Shown piece after piece: positions 32,897 through 39,330 of a stretch of 47,455 bases of DNA. The position numbers and the translations under genes are program-made. Under the pieces are notes generated by a model. The model saw nothing but the letters and a program-made list of their open reading frames with translations. It did no database searches and had not been told where the DNA came from. The DNA is from JAUSIK01 sp964362915 (GTDB lineage Archaea > Nanobdellota > Nanobdellia > Pacearchaeales > GW2011-AR1): contig CAYIGH010000005.1 of the NCBI GenBank assembly GCA_964362915.1, positions 1 through 47,455 of the forward strand, written 5' to 3'. Within the stretch, counting starts at the first letter, position 1; each line of letters begins with the position of its first letter.

Positions 32897-33123
32897 GCGG
32901 CCCAGCAGAAGGAAAAATAAAAATAGGGAAAGCCGATGTGTATATTCATATAAAGGGAAAGTCTAGGGCCAGTGTTACTCATCTAGATATTGAACTTGAT
33001 AAGTTAAATGAGATTATCAAGCCAGGAGAGAATAGTTATGTTGGCGGTAAAGTTGGCGGGGTTTTTATTGGATTGAAGAAAAATATGATAGAAAGAATTG
33101 AAAAGAAAGAAGGTAAGAAGTAA
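32893..33123 (+). CDS. Small basic protein in the phosphatidyltransferase operon
   Basis: 76 aa, unknown. Starts on an ATGA overlap with the upstream gene. Beta-rich core (GKIKIGKADVYIHIKGKSRASVTHLDIEL), a central GENSYVGGKVGGVFIGL, and a Lys-rich tail. No TM or Cys. Conserved operon position suggests a real translated product. Confidence 0.6.
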   Translation: MSGPAEGKIKIGKADVYIHIKGKSRASVTHLDIELDKLNEIIKPGENSYVGGKVGGVFIGLKKNMIERIEKKEGKK

Positions 33124-33124
33124 T

Positions 33125-33739
33125 ATGTTTAAATTGAAAATAGGCGAGTGGTTCATAGTTATATTTAATCTTCTTTATATAATTCCATTTACTATTTATT
33201 ATCTAAGTACAGGAAATTATGAATTCCTAATTTATATTGCTGTTTTGGTTATTATTGGTTTAGTATTGCTTCTAACTTTGAGAAAGAGCAAGCTAGACTA
33301 TCTGGCTTTGTATGGACTATCAATTTGGGGATTGCTGCATATGGCTGGAGGAGGAATTAGAATAAATGGTAAAACTCTCTATTCTCTGCATTTAATTAAT
33401 ATTGTTGATAAAGGCGGGCAATTTTTTATTTTGAAGATGGATCAGGCAGTTCATTTTTATGGTTTTATGGTTGCTGCAATTGTTATTTTTCAGTTATTGT
33501 CAAATAATTTAAAAAATGTTGATAAATCCAAGCTTGCGATATTTTTGGCTTGGATTGGAAGCATGGGATTGGGCGCTTTAAATGAAGTTGTAGAATTTAT
33601 TGCCTTTATTTCTTTGGATAAGACAGGAGTCGGAGATTTATATAATACTGGATTAGATCTTGTGTTTAATATGCTTGGAGCTTTAGCAGGAGCATTTTTT
33701 GCTTTTTATTACCTTAAAAAGAGAAATATAAAACTTTAA
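33125..33739 (+). CDS. DUF2238/YjdF-family integral membrane protein
   Basis: 204 aa from ATG 33125, one nt after the upstream stop; an ATG at 33098 would overlap. About six TM helices. LLHMAGGGIRINGKTLYSLHLINI and MDQAVHFYGFMVAAIVIFQLL in the middle, followed by GLGALNEVVEFIAF and DLYNTGLDLVFNMLGALAGA, match the DUF2238 (YjdF) family pattern, in which conserved His, Asp and Glu line the membrane core. Biochemical role unknown. Third gene of the phosphatidyltransferase operon. Confidence 0.75.
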   Translation: MFKLKIGEWFIVIFNLLYIIPFTIYYLSTGNYEFLIYIAVLVIIGLVLLLTLRKSKLDYLALYGLSIWGLLHMAGGGIRINGKTLYSLHLINIVDKGGQFFILKMDQAVHFYGFMVAAIVIFQLLSNNLKNVDKSKLAIFLAWIGSMGLGALNEVVEFIAFISLDKTGVGDLYNTGLDLVFNMLGALAGAFFAFYYLKKRNIKL

Positions 33740-33765
33740 AAGTCTTTAATTATAACTAGCTTCAT

Positions 33766-33847
33766 GCCCGGATGGCACAATGGTACTGCGGCAGATTGCT
33801 AATCTGCTTTCCGCAAGGATTTCCAGGTTCGATTCCTGGTCCGGGCG
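33766..33847 (+). tRNA. tRNA-Ser (anticodon GCT)
   Basis: Acceptor GCCCGGA/TCCGGGC, G73. Anticodon stem GCAGA/TCTGC with loop TTGCTAA gives anticodon GCT (codons AGU/AGC). Variable stem TCC-GCAA-GGA. T arm CCAGG-TTCGATT-CCTGG. CCA is not encoded. TATA-like CTTTAAAAG (33734-33742) sits about 28 nt upstream. Confidence 0.95.
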
Positions 33848-33893
33848 TTCATAAAATATTTAAAAAGTCGTTGCTTGTAAAAAATAAAGAAAA

Positions 33894-33909
33894 TGCCTCC
33901 GAGGAGGCA
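33894..33909 (-). terminator. Intrinsic-terminator-like hairpin after the 33-aa gene
   Basis: On the minus strand GCCTCC-TC-GGAGGC forms a 5-6 bp GC stem directly followed by ATTTTC and further T runs. It begins 7 nt after the stop codon. Confidence 0.65.
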
Positions 33910-33915
33910 AAAAGA

Positions 33916-34017
33916 CTATTCTTTTGTTGATTCTAATCCTTCGAAAAGCTCATCATGGTCAAAAACCTCTTCCACTTCTTCGAATGGATCTTTTTTTTCT
34001 ACCTCTTTTTGATTCAT
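33916..34017 (-). CDS. 33-aa highly acidic microprotein
   Basis: The ORF is MNQKEVEKKDPFEEVEEVFD followed by HDELFEGLESTKE. It has 16 acidic residues and 5 Lys, no Cys and no TM. It has a TATA (TAATATATAAATC read on the other strand, 34042-34054) ~26 nt upstream and a GC hairpin plus U-tract immediately downstream, so it is a complete stand-alone transcription unit. Function unknown. The composition suggests a protein-binding or charge-neutralising peptide. Confidence 0.6.
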   Translation of the reverse strand: MNQKEVEKKDPFEEVEEVFDHDELFEGLESTKE

Positions 34018-34084
34018 TTTTTCTCTTCTACTTTAATTAATCTAATATATAAATCTTATTGTCTTTAAAAAGCAAAGGGGCAAA

Positions 34085-34236
34085 GTTTTAAATAGCGTTA
34101 TTTCTTTAAGCTAATGTACCAATAGGAAGAAGGAAGCGAAATATTATTATTTACCTTCATATTCACGTCTATGTTTGACAAATTAACTTCTTTCTGTTGA
34201 ACAGGGAAAGCATCAAAAAAGATGCTTTTATATAAA
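34085..34236 (+). promoter_or_regulatory. dnaG promoter and long structured leader
   Basis: TATA GTTTTAAATAGC at 34085-34096 implies transcription from about 34115 and a ~120-nt leader, long for this genome. The leader ends with a perfect 8-bp hairpin: AAAGCATC (34207-34214), A6 loop, GATGCTTT (34221-34228), 8 nt before the ATG. No long ORF or box C/D motifs are present in the leader. Confidence 0.5.
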
Positions 34237-35406
34237 ATGGCAAAAATAAGCCCAGTATCAATAAAATATATGATTCATGCTTCGTTTAAAGCAGAAGGAC
34301 CATTAGAAAGGCCAGATGTAATTGGAGCCATATTTGGGCAGACAGAAGGGCTTTTAGGAACAGAATTAGAGATGCGCGAATTGCAAAAAGAAGGAAGAAT
34401 AGGTAGGATAGAGGTAGAGTTGGAAATTGTAGATGGGAAGAGTATAGGCGAGATTAAAGTGCCTACAGCTTTGGACAAATCAGAAACAACATTAATTGCA
34501 GCAGCTTTAGAAACAATTGACAGAATAGGCCCCACAGAGGCAGGGATTAAAATAATTCAAATAGAAGACGTAAGGGGCAGCAAAAGAGACTACATAATTG
34601 ACAGAGCAAAACAGCTTCTCGAAAATCTAGAAAGCGGAGACAATCTAGGAGAGATGTCTAAAACACTTAAAGAAGAAACAAGGGCCGCTAAAATACAAGA
34701 GTATGGAAGCGAAAAATTGCCTGCAGGAGATCTTTCTGGCAATGAGATTATTGTTGTTGAAGGCAGGGCAGACGTCGTAAATCTTTTGAAAAATAGGGTA
34801 AATAATGTTATAGGTATGAACGGAACTAAATTGCCTGCAGAAATAGCAAAATTAGGGCAGGAAAAGGAATTAACATTATTTATTGATGGCGACAGAGGAG
34901 GCAAGCTAATTGCAAAGAACGTTATAAACAATGCGAAAATCGCCTATATTGCTGTTGCTCCTGACGGCAAAGAAGTGGAAGAATTAACAGGAAAAGAAAT
35001 ATTAATTGCTCTAAGAAGGAAAATGCCAATAGACGAATTTTTGAGGAAGATTAATAATAGTACAATCTTTAATAGCAATTCTACTGGAGAAGAAGTCAAA
35101 GAGGTTGCAGAGAAGAGCATAGATGACGATACAGCAAGGAAAAAGATTCGCTCTTTATATGAAGAAATAGAAGGAACAAAGTCCTCTTTACTGCTTGATA
35201 CAAACTTTGATATTATAAGAAAAGTTGGGGCTCGTGAAGTGTCAAAGAATATTGAAATTTCTAAGAGAAAAACATTAGCAGTAATCCTAGATGGCACTGT
35301 AACCTCTACTCTAGTTAAAACTTGTGAAGATTTCGGTATTGTTTATCTAGCAGCTACAAATTTCGGGACAGTTAAAGATACAAAATTAAAATTAATTAGT
35401 CTGTAA
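34237..35406 (+). CDS. dnaG: Archaeal DnaG-type primase (TOPRIM)
   Basis: 389 aa from ATG 34237 (a start at 34222 lies inside the leader hairpin). N-terminal archaeal DnaG domain SIKYMIHASFKAEGPLERPDVIGAIFGQTEGLLG. The TOPRIM core is IIVVEGRADVVNLL (~169-182) with ELTLFIDGDRGG (~211-222). Residues GMNGTKLP and PDGKEVEELTGKEI follow. In archaea this protein synthesises RNA primers in vitro and is associated with the exosome as an adaptor. Length is typical (~400). It converges with the metzincin gene, 6 nt apart. Confidence 0.95.
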   Translation: MAKISPVSIKYMIHASFKAEGPLERPDVIGAIFGQTEGLLGTELEMRELQKEGRIGRIEVELEIVDGKSIGEIKVPTALDKSETTLIAAALETIDRIGPTEAGIKIIQIEDVRGSKRDYIIDRAKQLLENLESGDNLGEMSKTLKEETRAAKIQEYGSEKLPAGDLSGNEIIVVEGRADVVNLLKNRVNNVIGMNGTKLPAEIAKLGQEKELTLFIDGDRGGKLIAKNVINNAKIAYIAVAPDGKEVEELTGKEILIALRRKMPIDEFLRKINNSTIFNSNSTGEEVKEVAEKSIDDDTARKKIRSLYEEIEGTKSSLLLDTNFDIIRKVGAREVSKNIEISKRKTLAVILDGTVTSTLVKTCEDFGIVYLAATNFGTVKDTKLKLISL

Positions 35407-35411
35407 TATAA

Positions 35412-36167
35412 TTAATTCCCATATAACTTTCTTAAGCCAGTAATATCAGGAGTTTCTAATGTTCTCTTTGCAGTTTCTCCATAATCAGAATATCCATACA
35501 TTGTCACGCTGGAGCATGAGGAACTATAAATATCTCCCAATCCATCAACATGGCCTATTTCATGAACCCCAATGTTTTCCAAATCCATAACATTTGGATT
35601 TAATGTAGCATCTCCCCATGTAAAGACATTATTAAACTGAATATCTGCTTCAACTATCTGGCCAGTGAATGTCATCCATACAGATGTTACAGCGATAACA
35701 TTATTATTAGGATAGAAAGTGAATCCGAATGTATTCTTTCCGTCTCTTATTCCTGGTTGCGCGCTGTAATTTATCTGATAAGCATTATTGAATAGTTCTC
35801 TTGATGTTGCGCTATCCCATGTTTCTACAGATTTTGACAATGTGGAAACCACAAAAGACTCTGATAAAAATTGAGGATTAGAAGGGTTAATTACATAATT
35901 TACAGGTAATGTAGGCCATTTAGCTCCTATGAAATTATAGCATTTATTTCTTCCATTGCCATTCACTGCAGCATTACGAGCATAATGCAAGAAGTCTATT
36001 CTATTTATATTCCAGTCATCATCTATAGCCGCGGAATGTTCTGGGGCCTTAGCATTCTCTTTTGCATTCTCATTTGCAGGAATAATCATGGCATTTCCAC
36101 TAAATGACATAAGTAAAACTATCATTAATATAAAAGAAATTGTTTTTGTTATAGTGTTTTCCCTCAT
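35412..36167 (-). CDS. Secreted metzincin-type metalloprotease (Asp third ligand)
   Basis: 251 aa. Signal peptide at 1-26 (FILMIVLLMSFSGNA). The zinc motif is HEIGHVDGLGD (202-212): H202, E203, H206, and D212 in place of the usual third His. A Met-turn follows at TMYG (M222). The matrixin-like core includes WPTLPVNYVINPSNP and VETWDSAT before it and EADIQFNNVFTWGD, the calcium/structural beta-strand region. HExxHxxGxxD is the arrangement of snapalysin-type enzymes. It would act outside the cell, perhaps processing surface proteins or host/partner proteins. Confidence 0.8.
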   Translation of the reverse strand: MRENTITKTISFILMIVLLMSFSGNAMIIPANENAKENAKAPEHSAAIDDDWNINRIDFLHYARNAAVNGNGRNKCYNFIGAKWPTLPVNYVINPSNPQFLSESFVVSTLSKSVETWDSATSRELFNNAYQINYSAQPGIRDGKNTFGFTFYPNNNVIAVTSVWMTFTGQIVEADIQFNNVFTWGDATLNPNVMDLENIGVHEIGHVDGLGDIYSSSCSSVTMYGYSDYGETAKRTLETPDITGLRKLYGN

Positions 36168-36231
36168 ATAATCTTATAATAGGCTATATTTATAAATCTT
36201 TCTATTGTGTTACTATTAATAAATTATAAAA

Positions 36232-36858
36232 CTATCTTGCGGAGTCTGCCTGTTTTTCAGCCTCATTTTTCTTGCCAACAGCATAACTTTCCATATTCCC
36301 TTGAGAAGCCTTAATAATTTCTTCAGCTAAAGACTCAGCCATCTTTTTTTTCTTCCCAAAGCATCTCTGATAGGACCCTTGTACCATCCATCTAATGGCC
36401 AAATCAACTCTTCTTAATGGAGAAGTATCAACTGCCTGAGGATATCTCGCTCCAGCTTGCTCAATAACAGTTATCTCATCCCGCGGCGAGCCGTTTGCAA
36501 TAGCATCAACTAAAACCTGAACGGGATTTTTCTTTGTTTTTTCAGCAACAATGTCCAATGCTCTAAGAACAGTAGCCATATTCTTGTTATATTTCCCAGA
36601 ACTCCACGAAGTAATTATTTTATGTTTCTTGCCAGAGTGCCCAGGAACAGCAATTCGATTAGCAACTCTTTCAATAATATTAACTTTGATTTTGCCAAAT
36701 TTTTCTAAATTCCTTCCTTGTGACTTTAGCAATAATCTAGGATCAAGATTAATATAGGGCTTTAAAGCAGAATCTTTTATTTCAATATTATAAGCCTCAT
36801 ATTTATCAAAGAATTTCATTCCTGATTCTTGTTTTATTTCTTGAATTTGCTCTGTCAT
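36232..36858 (-). CDS. rps7: Ribosomal protein S7 (uS7)
   Basis: 208 aa, usual archaeal length. GKYNKNMATVLRALDIVAEKTKKNPVQVLVDAIANGSPRDEITVIEQAGARYPQAVDTSPLRRVDLAIRWM is the core rRNA-binding uS7 sequence. An N-terminal extension (~40 residues) is normal for archaea. Small-subunit head protein. Last gene of the operon beginning with rpoH. It starts 2 nt after an unknown gene (36861-37226). Confidence 0.96.
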   Translation of the reverse strand: MTEQIQEIKQESGMKFFDKYEAYNIEIKDSALKPYINLDPRLLLKSQGRNLEKFGKIKVNIIERVANRIAVPGHSGKKHKIITSWSSGKYNKNMATVLRALDIVAEKTKKNPVQVLVDAIANGSPRDEITVIEQAGARYPQAVDTSPLRRVDLAIRWMVQGSYQRCFGKKKKMAESLAEEIIKASQGNMESYAVGKKNEAEKQADSAR

Positions 36859-36860
36859 TT

Positions 36861-37226
36861 TTAACTATTTTCTTCCTCAAATTTTATATTCTCAACATTT
36901 AAATAATTTTTAACTTTTTCCGCAACACTTCGTTTAGTATCAGGATTAGTAGAGGCCACATATACACCCAAAGAAGAATTATGAGCGTTACCTTTCATAT
37001 CTTCATTAAAATCGATTCCTGCATAATCAAAAAGTAGAAAATAATCTTCAGACTGTCTTAAAAATGAAGAGTTTTTTCCCTCTATAAGCCTTACATTACT
37101 CAGGTCATCACAACCTAAAGTAGATAATTCAAATGTAGTCTTTCCATTATCAATTATTATCTTTTCTAATTCCATTAATTTACTAGGGTCTGTTTCAAAT
37201 CTAAATTTATGTATATACCAAACCAT
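36861..37226 (-). CDS. Unknown protein wedged between rps12 and rps7
   Basis: 121 aa. Starts MVWYIHKFRFETDPSKLMEL; mixed alpha/beta; no signal, TM or metal motif (a single Cys). GKTTFELSTLGCDDL and YFLLFDYAGIDFNED are its most distinctive stretches. Spacing is 1 nt to rps12 and 2 nt to rps7, so it must be co-expressed with ribosomal proteins at the level of the operon. In archaea rps12 and rps7 are normally directly adjacent. I do not recognise the family. Confidence 0.75.
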   Translation of the reverse strand: MVWYIHKFRFETDPSKLMELEKIIIDNGKTTFELSTLGCDDLSNVRLIEGKNSSFLRQSEDYFLLFDYAGIDFNEDMKGNAHNSSLGVYVASTNPDTKRSVAEKVKNYLNVENIKFEEENS

Positions 37227-37227
37227 T

Positions 37228-37653
37228 CTACCTCCTCCCCTTCTCTATTTCCCCCTTCCATAATCTTCTCAGAGGCTGGTCATTTACTTTTATAACTTGA
37301 AATCTAATCCCAGGAATATCACCTTTAGAGCGCCCCATTTTGCCGCCTATTCTCTCAATAATAACCTCATCATGCTCGTCAATAAATTTCTGGGCTAAGT
37401 TTCCTGGAATAAATGCGCCAACCTGCACACCGTTCTTAATTAGTTGAACCTTGCAGCATTTTCTCATGGCAGAATTTGGCTGTTTTGCTTCTTTTTGAAT
37501 TTTTTCTATTACTATTCCCTTTGCCTGCCATGCTCTTCCTCCAAGAGGGTCAGACTTCTGTCTTAATTTTTTAACTCTCACTCTATAATCATAAGAGGCC
37601 CATCTATCTTTTCTCCTGTTCTTTTTCAGCTTTCTAGCATTCATTAATCCCAT
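37228..37653 (-). CDS. rps12: Ribosomal protein S12 (uS12)
   Basis: 141 aa. Characteristic KGIVIEKIQKEAKQPNSAMRKCCKVQLIKNG followed by GDIPGIRFQVIKVND. This is the decoding-centre protein of the small subunit. Archaeal-length N-terminus (ARKLKKNRRKDRWASYDYRVR). Downstream of nusA by ~50 nt and upstream of an inserted unknown gene. Confidence 0.97.
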   Translation of the reverse strand: MGLMNARKLKKNRRKDRWASYDYRVRVKKLRQKSDPLGGRAWQAKGIVIEKIQKEAKQPNSAMRKCCKVQLIKNGVQVGAFIPGNLAQKFIDEHDEVIIERIGGKMGRSKGDIPGIRFQVIKVNDQPLRRLWKGEIEKGRR

Positions 37654-37703
37654 ATTAATCTCTAATAAAAAGGGTTTTTAAATCTTCACTTTAAAAAGGA
37701 ACT

Positions 37704-38120
37704 TTACGCAATTCTCAAATCAATTCCATAAATATCATGAATAATTTTTTCCAATTCCTCAAGTCGTCTTTTATTCCTTCCAATCAAGATAGCTTTATTC
37801 TGGTTGTTTCCCGCAGTTATTACAATAGAATTATCTTTAATCTCTAAAGACTTAAACTTATTCGGGCCTACTAAATCATGTATAAATCTCTGGGCATCTC
37901 TTAGCCCCAAAGGCTCTTGTATGATCCTAACCCTTTTTCCAAGATTTTCCTGCAATTTTCTTACATTAAGTGCAGAAGGCCCAATAGCTTTAGAAACAAG
38001 TTCCCCAGGTACTGCGAAGAAAATCGTATTGTTGTATATAAAACACTGTTTTGTCTTAACTCTTGAAGCCCTGTCTAGTAGATTAATATATCTCATTGTT
38101 TGCATATTTATAGTCGCCAT
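37704..38120 (-). CDS. nusA: Archaeal NusA-like KH-domain transcription factor
   Basis: 138 aa, two KH domains and no N-terminal or S1 domains, as usual for archaeal NusA. First KH: VPGELVSKAIGPSALNVRKLQENLGKRVRIIQ. Second KH: NKAILIGRNKRRLEELEKIIHDIYGIDLRI. Sits before rps12, its conserved archaeal position. A minus-strand TATA (AATTTATATAG, 38170-38181) offers an internal promoter and a leader of ~30 nt. Confidence 0.92.
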   Translation of the reverse strand: MATINMQTMRYINLLDRASRVKTKQCFIYNNTIFFAVPGELVSKAIGPSALNVRKLQENLGKRVRIIQEPLGLRDAQRFIHDLVGPNKFKSLEIKDNSIVITAGNNQNKAILIGRNKRRLEELEKIIHDIYGIDLRIA

Positions 38121-38199
38121 TTTACAAATTTCTTCAGAATATTCTCCTATCTATCTTCTTGCATTTGACTATATAAATTTATCTTTTGTCAAGAGGGTT

Positions 38200-38949
38200 T
38201 CAACCAGTTCGGGTTAATTTTTTAGGGATTTTCTTCAAATCTCTTAAAAATTTATAAACATGTTTCATAATTTTATTAAGCTTAATCTTATATTCATCCA
38301 CATTTTCTGGCTGTAAATTTCCTAAAGACATGGCTCTTTCCAATACATTGTTATAATTATTTCTAACTTTATCAATTTCATCATAATGAATATAAACTCC
38401 AGCACAATCAAACTTTCCATCTTCTAGGTCCCTTTCAGGAACAACAAGCATATTGCCAAATTTATAAGGTCTAATAGCAATCATTGCCTTATCCACAAAA
38501 TATGAATATTTCTGATTAGCAGCAACCTCCAAACTAGTATCATCAAATTGATGATTTGGAGATGCATATAATTCAACTTTCTTTTCAAATATCGATTCTA
38601 ACCTAGATTTACCTCTACTCATTAAATCATTTTGTTCTGCATAACTTAATTCTTTTCCATATAAACAATAATTTTCATGCCATGGATCAACAAATCTATG
38701 CTTATATCGGCATTTATGGCTTAATCCTTGCTGTCCCAAAACGCTATTCTCTCTATTAACCGCAACTTTGAACAACTCAAAAAGTTCAGGATTCTGGTCT
38801 TTCCAAATTGGTTCTTGCCATGGGGAAAAAGAAAGAGCAATAGGAATATTTTTTTCAAGAATTTCTTCAATTATCTTTTTTTTATTTCCTTCTTCAAAAT
38901 CTTTTTCTTTGAGGTTTTCAACGTGAATGTCCAATGCTATGCCTGCCAT
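38200..38949 (-). CDS. NodB/DUF2334-like polysaccharide deacetylase-like protein
   Basis: 249 aa. The layout fits a deacetylase barrel: IALDIHVENL at the start, PIALSFSPWQEP, GQQGLSHKCRYKHRFVDPWHENYC (His pair for metal binding), RLESIFEKKVELYASPNHQFDDTSLEVAANQKYSYFVD (the 'fxxPxhxxdxxtl' motif of NodB-homology and DUF2334 proteins). No signal peptide, so it would be cytoplasmic. It starts inside the last 13 nt of the upstream gene (39299-38937) and ends ~80 nt before nusA. Substrate unknown; no related glycan genes are adjacent. Confidence 0.65.
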   Translation of the reverse strand: MAGIALDIHVENLKEKDFEEGNKKKIIEEILEKNIPIALSFSPWQEPIWKDQNPELFELFKVAVNRENSVLGQQGLSHKCRYKHRFVDPWHENYCLYGKELSYAEQNDLMSRGKSRLESIFEKKVELYASPNHQFDDTSLEVAANQKYSYFVDKAMIAIRPYKFGNMLVVPERDLEDGKFDCAGVYIHYDEIDKVRNNYNNVLERAMSLGNLQPENVDEYKIKLNKIMKHVYKFLRDLKKIPKKLTRTG

Positions 38950-39299
38950 GTTTCAACACTTCCTCTTTCAGCATCTATAGAATCCCAAAAATTAATAAGC
39001 CCTATTCCAGTATATTTTTCTAATAGTTTAGATTCAATATCCTTTCTCTCGCTTTCAGGAATTACTCTAATTTTTTTTCTAAAAAATCTTTTTTCCTCAT
39101 ATCCACAAACATGGAGTCTAGAGCTAAATCCCTTTACAGCTTCAATAATATAAACTGCTTTTTTATCTTCAGAAACTTGCTGGCAATAAGGCCCTTCCAA
39201 AGCAAATCCTCTTTGATCCAAGCTGCAATAATAATAGCTCATATCATTCATAAATAAATGATTTACATAAGGCCATTTATACAATTTTTCCCCTGCCAT
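38937..39299 (-). CDS. Unknown protein after rpoA
   Basis: 120 aa from ATG 39299. A minus-strand TATA (TTTAAA, 39323-39328) 26 nt upstream favours this start over the ATG at 39320. Sequence MAGEKLYKWPYVNHLFMNDMSYYYCSLDQRG-like N-terminus, then beta strands and a basic KRFFRKKIRVIPESERKDIE stretch. Overlaps the deacetylase-like gene by 13 nt, so the two form a pair embedded between rpoA and nusA. Not recognised. Confidence 0.6.
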   Translation of the reverse strand: MAGEKLYKWPYVNHLFMNDMSYYYCSLDQRGFALEGPYCQQVSEDKKAVYIIEAVKGFSSRLHVCGYEEKRFFRKKIRVIPESERKDIESKLLEKYTGIGLINFWDSIDAERGSVETWQA

Positions 39300-39330
39300 A
39301 AAAACCCAATTAAGAATCAATATTTAAACT

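Noticed and set aside
34115..34236. Box C/D or other small RNA in the dnaG leader
   Set aside because: No RUGAUGA or CUGA boxes at suitable spacing; only the terminal hairpin is supported.
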